64,000 bases of DNA, taken from contig NZ_CP024845.1 of NCBI RefSeq assembly GCF_002788215.1, positions 930,001-994,000 of the forward strand, read 5' to 3'. The notes beneath the pieces were generated by a model. The model did no database searches. It was not told the DNA's origin and saw only the letters and a list, made by a program, of their open reading frames with translations. Shown piece by piece: positions 60,749-64,000 of the stretch; position 1 is the stretch's first letter; each line of letters starts with the position of its first letter. Both the position numbers and the translations under genes were made by a program. This DNA comes from Halohasta litchfieldiae (GTDB lineage Archaea > Halobacteriota > Halobacteria > Halobacteriales > Haloferacaceae).

Positions 60749-61358
60749 TCGAGCCTGATTTATGTTTCCTGATACACAGCTCAGTCTCTTCTGCTTGGGC
60801 CATGTTCCCGTTTTTGCCGTGGGCCGTGTCGAAGCCGCCCAACTCGTCGAAGATGTCGGCGCGAAACGCGATATTGCAGCCGTAGGTGTTTCTGATCTCT
60901 GTTGCTTCGTCGTGGTATGGACCGCCACCGATCAGCCAGTCGAACTCACGCGGGATGTGTATCGGTCTCTCAGCGGGCCATTCGGGTATCGCTGGACCGC
61001 CAGCCGCGATGGCTCCATCCTCGAAGGCGTCGACGAGTTCAGCAACCCAGTCGGGAGCCGCAACGCAGTCGTCATCGAGGAACGCATAGATATCGCCACT
61101 GGCGTTGTCTGCGCCACGGTTCCGAGCTTCAGCTAACCCCGTCGTTTCCGGGTTATACGTGATCTCGACACCGCCATCAGTCAGTAGCTCAGTCGTCTCG
61201 ACCATATCCGGGTCGCCATCGAGTGGGAGGACAAGCTCGATATCATCGTAGGTCTGATTTTGGATCGACTGGATCGCCTCTTTGAACAGCCCGTATCGTC
61301 CCCAGGTGTGTGAGGCGATGATAACCGAGACCGTTTTGTCGGTCTCTCGGTCACTCAT
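60738..61358 (-). CDS. Glycosyltransferase family 2, shortened at the C-terminus
   Basis: A 206-residue GT-A enzyme. The N-terminus TVSVIIASHTWGRYGLFKEAI, the nucleotide-sugar part GLAEARNRGADNASGDIYAFLDDDC with the metal-binding DxD and the later IAFRADIFDELGGFDTAHGKNGN block are all typical. Related archaeal enzymes continue about 80-100 residues with a catalytic-acceptor region and membrane helix; here the protein ends soon after ETELCIRKH. The stop lies 11 bases inside the ABC gene. It overlaps the epimerase stop as ATGA. Activity is doubtful unless the family member is naturally short. Confidence 0.85.
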   Translation of the reverse strand: MSDRETDKTVSVIIASHTWGRYGLFKEAIQSIQNQTYDDIELVLPLDGDPDMVETTELLTDGGVEITYNPETTGLAEARNRGADNASGDIYAFLDDDCVAAPDWVAELVDAFEDGAIAAGGPAIPEWPAERPIHIPREFDWLIGGGPYHDEATEIRNTYGCNIAFRADIFDELGGFDTAHGKNGNMAQAEETELCIRKHKSGSNER

Positions 61359-62329
61359 CCCTCCACCTCTATCCCTTCGACTGCCTCCGGCGCAGTGTAC
61401 GGTGCACAGACTCGTCGGACTCCCTCTTCGAACTCGACCTGCGGCGTCCATCCTGTCGACTCCCGAAACGTCGATGTGTCGGCGAGGGTATCGCTCACGT
61501 AGCCATCGAACGGACAGTCGACGTAGATCGGCTCGACGTCGGTCCCGAGAGCGTCGTTGATGAGCCGAACCATCTCGTTGAACGAGTACGACTCCCCGGT
61601 GCCGACGTTGTAGACGCCTGTGAGCTGCTCGGCAGCAGTCAGATCGAGCGCCCGAACGACATCGTCGACATGCGTAAAGTCACGCGTCTGGCTACCGTCA
61701 CCGAACAGTTCCGGCTGCTGGCCGGTGGCGATTGCATCGGCGAACTGGGCGACCGTGTTCGCAAACTGGCCTTTGTGGGCCTCGTTGCCACCGAACCCCT
61801 GATACACCGAGAAAAACCGGAGCCCCGCGATGTTCAGCCCGTGGTGGTTGCTGTAGTACTCGGCGTACCGTTCCCGGGCGAGTTTCGATGCCTCGTAGCC
61901 CGTTTCGGCCTCCACATCCATCGAGGTCGGAGACGGCTCCGTTCGATCCCCGTAGATCGATGACGTCGACGCGTAGACGACTGACTCACACGTCTCACGA
62001 ACGGACTCGATGGTGTTGACGAACCCTTCGACGTTCACCCGAACCCCTTGCTGTGGGTTCGACTCGTGCATCTGGCGGGAGGAAAGCGCCGCCAAATGAT
62101 ACAGCACGTCGACGTCACCGACTGCTTCGTCGAGATCGTCATCGAGGACACTCCGTTCTTTGAACGTCACGTCGTCGACGAGGTTCGATTCCGTCCCGAG
62201 ATACAGATCGTCGACGGCGATGACGTCGTTGGCGGTCGACAGATAGTTCGCGAGGTTCGAGCCGATGAACCCAGCGCCGCCGGTAATAAGCACTCGCTTA
62301 TCAGTGAGGGCTGGGTCGGACTGGTTCAT
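61355..62329 (-). CDS. NAD-dependent nucleotide-sugar epimerase/dehydratase
   Basis: A 324-residue short-chain dehydrogenase of the extended (GalE/RmlB) type. The NAD-binding glycine motif GGAGFIGSNLANYL is at about 16-29, the SSIYGD serine region near 130 and the catalytic Y-x3-K in YEASKLARERYAEYY near 155. It probably converts UDP-glucose or a related sugar nucleotide for the glycosyltransferase encoded after it. First gene of the operon; its start is preceded by a structured leader. Confidence 0.9.
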   Translation of the reverse strand: MNQSDPALTDKRVLITGGAGFIGSNLANYLSTANDVIAVDDLYLGTESNLVDDVTFKERSVLDDDLDEAVGDVDVLYHLAALSSRQMHESNPQQGVRVNVEGFVNTIESVRETCESVVYASTSSIYGDRTEPSPTSMDVEAETGYEASKLARERYAEYYSNHHGLNIAGLRFFSVYQGFGGNEAHKGQFANTVAQFADAIATGQQPELFGDGSQTRDFTHVDDVVRALDLTAAEQLTGVYNVGTGESYSFNEMVRLINDALGTDVEPIYVDCPFDGYVSDTLADTSTFRESTGWTPQVEFEEGVRRVCAPYTAPEAVEGIEVEG

Positions 62330-62384
62330 ACACCACCCCCGTCAGTCTGCGGCTGCCGAGTGGTCGGTGTTGGTTGTACTCGTC

Positions 62385-62480
62385 GGTTGGTGTGTGGAGG
62401 GGACACCATAGCGTCTCCTCCTAGGACACCACACCAACCGGCATCTATCTAGGGAATTACACGTAATGCTATTTATATCC
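62385..62480 (-). promoter_or_regulatory. Structured leader and promoter of the epimerase operon
   Basis: The minus-strand TATA box ggatataaat (62471-62480) predicts a start near 62449, leaving a leader of about 120 bases before the ATG at 62329. This is long for a haloarchaeal mRNA. It contains a 10-bp perfect inverted repeat, ggttggtgtg (62385-62394) with cacaccaacc (62430-62439), and an inner ggagg/cctcc pair. The remainder of the 333-base gap 62330-62662 shows a short hairpin (arms accgct/agcggt) after the next gene and no other feature. Confidence 0.42.
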
Positions 62481-62662
62481 AGACAGACGGTCTCGAATCC
62501 GAATCTAACGGGTTCGAATAATAGAGACGATCTAACCAGTAAGCACGCTTAATTAAATGTACGTAGATGACGTACAGCTAAGAGAGATGCGAGTGCTGTT
62601 TGACAGTATGGGGCTGTGTGAGAGGCGGTCACATTCGCGACCACCGCTGAGCGGTGTGGAAC

Positions 62663-63043
62663 TCAGTCCTTGGTCGACTTGGTCGACTCGGTCGACTCGG
62701 TTGACTGCTCGACGGAGTCGGTCGACTGTGGTGTCGAACTGGTCGGCTGTGCTGCTGAATCTGTCGACTCAGTCGACTCCTCGGAACCGGGATCGGCGTC
62801 ATCGAATCGGGTGGAGACCGCAGTGACTGCGAGCAGTAGGATGCCAAGCAGGAGGCCGATAGTCAGCGCGCCGAACGCCGCCAGCCCCAGCGGTGTCGGG
62901 GGAAACTCGATAAGAAACAGGAACCGTGGCGGGTTGATCTGGTCGACGACGGAAGCGGTCATGTAGCCAGCGAAACCGGTGAAGGCGACGATGATGAGAT
63001 ACAGCCCGACGACGACTCGTTGGCCGCGCAGTCCGGAGGACAC
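62663..63043 (-). CDS. Small membrane protein with Ser/Thr-rich tail
   Basis: A 126-residue protein with two hydrophobic helices (VVVGLYLIIVAFTGFAGYMT and GLAAFGALTIGLLLGILLLAVTAV) and a 45-residue polar tail of repeated Ser-Thr-Asp/Glu units ending STESTKSTKD. The tail is encoded almost entirely by repeats of gtcgac-containing triplets and may vary in length. Haloarchaea have related proteins of unknown function. The promoter faces the microprotein gene across a short divergent gap. Confidence 0.75.
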   Translation of the reverse strand: MSSGLRGQRVVVGLYLIIVAFTGFAGYMTASVVDQINPPRFLFLIEFPPTPLGLAAFGALTIGLLLGILLLAVTAVSTRFDDADPGSEESTESTDSAAQPTSSTPQSTDSVEQSTESTESTKSTKD

Positions 63044-63124
63044 ACCTACATTCGAGGCGGGACGAAATTAGGCGTTTCGTCTGTCGACCGACGCCGTTTT
63101 GCACTGCGGCGGCCAACACCCTGT

Positions 63125-63208
63125 ATGGAAGACAGCGACCTGCTTGGGCTGGTCCTCGCCGGAATCGCCCTCATGATGTTTACGACCGGTATCGTGCTGA
63201 TTATGTAG
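63125..63208 (+). CDS. 27-residue single-helix membrane microprotein
   Basis: ATG at 63125 encodes MEDSDLLGLVLAGIALMMF and eight further residues (TTGIVLIM): a charged head and one 21-residue hydrophobic helix. The frame is open further upstream, but that part is not hydrophobic and looks spurious. The last eight bases overlap the 3' end of the converging lipoprotein gene. Such tiny membrane proteins often regulate a larger membrane partner. Confidence 0.5.
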   Translation: MEDSDLLGLVLAGIALMMFTTGIVLIM

Positions 63209-63725
63209 CCTCGCGTGAGGGAGAGTCAGTGTCGGTGAGTCGGTCGTGGAACGTCTCGGCCTGCGTCCGACTCTCGAAGGTGAGAATAAACGAGCCGTCC
63301 CACTCGCCGGCAGCCATTTCCGAGGCCAACGATGGAGCGATCCCGAACCGATTGAGTTCCTCGCCATCGAGCATAATGGCGATTTCTGCGTTCCCATACG
63401 TTTCGTCCAACCGTACCGTCTCGGCCGTCTCGGTGACGCCGGTCGTTCCGTCGCTCGTGAGTTCGACTGGGACGGTTGGTCCCATCCGCTCGCTCACCGA
63501 GACGGCACCAATCGAAGCGATATCACTCGCGGTGAACAGCAGACGCTCGGTGCCGAGATGGAGTGTCGCCCGAAAGTCGACGGTCGTGTTGATGTCGGTG
63601 AACTCGGTAGTCGACTCACCGGTTGGTGAATCGCCGTTCTCTCCGACGCTCCCCAGACAGCCAGCAATGCCAGCCACACCCGCGGTTCCACAGCACAGCA
63701 CCACTCGGCGTCTCGTCAGTGTCAT
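63201..63725 (-). CDS. Putative Tat-exported lipoprotein
   Basis: A 174-residue protein with a twin-arginine start, LTRRRVVLCCGTAGVAGIAGC, in which Cys23 of the lipobox GIAGC is the probable lipid anchor. The mature part has no recognisable domain; it is beta-rich with RATLHLGTERLLFTASDI and EWDGSFILTFESRTQAETF. A TATA box lies about 30 bases before the ATG at 63725, fitting a leaderless transcript. Confidence 0.82.
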   Translation of the reverse strand: MTLTRRRVVLCCGTAGVAGIAGCLGSVGENGDSPTGESTTEFTDINTTVDFRATLHLGTERLLFTASDIASIGAVSVSERMGPTVPVELTSDGTTGVTETAETVRLDETYGNAEIAIMLDGEELNRFGIAPSLASEMAAGEWDGSFILTFESRTQAETFHDRLTDTDSPSREAT

Positions 63726-63750
63726 CGTTCGTGTTTCTCAGATGCAGTGA

Positions 63751-63760
63751 TATAAAAATA
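63751..63760 (-). promoter_or_regulatory. TATA box of the lipoprotein gene
   Basis: The minus strand reads tatttttata, centred about 30 bases before the start codon at 63725. The spacing is that of leaderless haloarchaeal transcripts and supports the chosen start. Confidence 0.55.
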
Positions 63761-63854
63761 GGCCACTGACAGAACTGGCGACAATCAGTTCGTCGGTGGG
63801 TTGGATACGAAACACACGTCAGCCAGTCGACTCCGTCGACATCCTTTGAACGTC

Positions 63855-63902
63855 GGAAAAAAGGGAAAAAAGGGAAAAAAGGGAAAAGGAAAAAGGAAAA
63901 AG
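63855..63902 (-). terminator. Tandem T-tract repeat, probable terminator
   Basis: Directly after the stop codon at 63903 the minus strand carries seven T runs of four to six bases separated by two or three C residues, including three copies of a nine-base unit (ggg plus six A on the plus strand). T-rich tracts end archaeal transcription, so this probably stops the gene that enters from the right. Confidence 0.55.
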
Positions 63903-64000
63903 CTACTCCGAGTCGGTCGTCTCAGCCGTCTCGTCGACTGGCTGTCCACCGTCGGTCGCCACGTCGGCGTCTTCATCGCCACCGTCAGTGGCCAGCGAGG
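63903..64000 (-). CDS. C-terminal end of an acidic protein (gene starts beyond the window)
   Basis: The minus-strand frame reads ...SLATDGGDEDADVATDGG and continues to the TAG at 63903-63905. It is a strongly acidic, Thr/Gly-rich tail of unknown protein, typical of haloarchaeal C-termini. Only 31 codons are visible, so no function can be given. A T-tract terminator follows. Confidence 0.6.
   Translation of the reverse strand, partial: SLATDGGDEDADVATDGGQPVDETAETTDSE

Noticed and set aside
60738-60770. A frameshift as the cause of the short glycosyltransferase
   Set aside because: The other frames after the stop encode the start of the ABC exporter and not the missing glycosyltransferase end, so the segment appears to be absent rather than shifted.
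60749-60928. N-terminal extension of the ABC exporter by 60 codons
   Set aside because: It lies entirely within the glycosyltransferase gene in another frame and is Ser/Thr-rich noise; the ATG at 60748 starts a normal exporter.
62495-62530. A tRNA-like T-loop (gggttcgaataat)
   Set aside because: No acceptor or anticodon stems can be paired around it, and no CCA-side structure is visible.
63855-63902. A CRISPR-like array
   Set aside because: The units are 6-9 bases of A and G without spacers; it is a simple A/T-tract repeat.

Overview
This window is a 64-kb stretch of chromosome from a halophilic archaeon of the class Halobacteria. The signs are a high-GC sequence, strongly acidic proteins (acidic insertions in SufC, long Asp/Glu tails), TATA boxes about 25-35 bases before start codons that suggest leaderless mRNAs, archaeal information-processing genes (family B DNA polymerase, S19e, PDCD5, NadK, RibL, JAMM, DHH/S1 nuclease, UPF0058) and a haloarchaeal fructose phosphotransferase system (PTS). 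I cannot name the species. The hexamer GTCGAC is extremely frequent and the tetramer CTAG is rare.

Layout. 1-5113: 3' end of polB, then the Fe-S assembly operon sufC-sufB-sufD. 5187-9088: glycerol kinase, a decayed MscS-channel fragment, a universal stress protein and the TrkH potassium channel. 9151-16452: hisS, a hypothetical gene, an ISH11-like insertion sequence, an EamA transporter, the cluster PP-loop ATPase / PDCD5 / S19e, and two membrane proteins. 16576-22615: carB, nadK and a KaiC-like ATPase with a long acidic N-terminus. 22679-28386: an acyl-CoA dehydrogenase, a two-gene operon of a predicted HEAT-repeat pseudokinase plus a seven-helix membrane protein, a UPF0058 gene, and a sulfatase-GtrA pair. 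28513-35039: aroD, ribL-JAMM, a DHH nuclease, a phospholipase D-like surface protein and two small envelope genes.

35241-47648 is a central-carbon block. It holds fructose-1,6-bisphosphatase, 1-phosphofructokinase, a complete fructose PTS (EIIC, EIIA, HPr, EI, EIIB), PEP synthase, 2-oxoacid:ferredoxin oxidoreductase and a flavin reductase-like protein. Together they import and phosphorylate fructose, interconvert F1P, FBP and F6P, recycle pyruvate to PEP and oxidise 2-oxoacids. 47671-51527 is a large multi-sensor histidine kinase gene split by a second, apparently identical copy of the insertion sequence. 51777-56732 is an acetate module: acetyl-CoA synthetase, an SSS symporter with its small partner, a universal stress protein and a small membrane protein. 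57044-64000 holds a MinD-like ATPase, a GNAT protein with a zinc ribbon, a surface-glycan operon (epimerase, short glycosyltransferase, ABC exporter), small membrane and lipoproteins, a 27-residue membrane microprotein and the 3' end of an acidic protein.

Most tightly linked pairs overlap by the four bases ATGA. No tRNA, rRNA or CRISPR array was seen. The observations most worth following are the pseudokinase/7-TM pair, the kinase gene broken by the insertion sequence with a readable target duplication, the repeated FGF motif and coupled upstream ORF of the KaiC-like gene, the palindromes placed exactly on several promoters, and the structured leaders of glpK and the epimerase operon.
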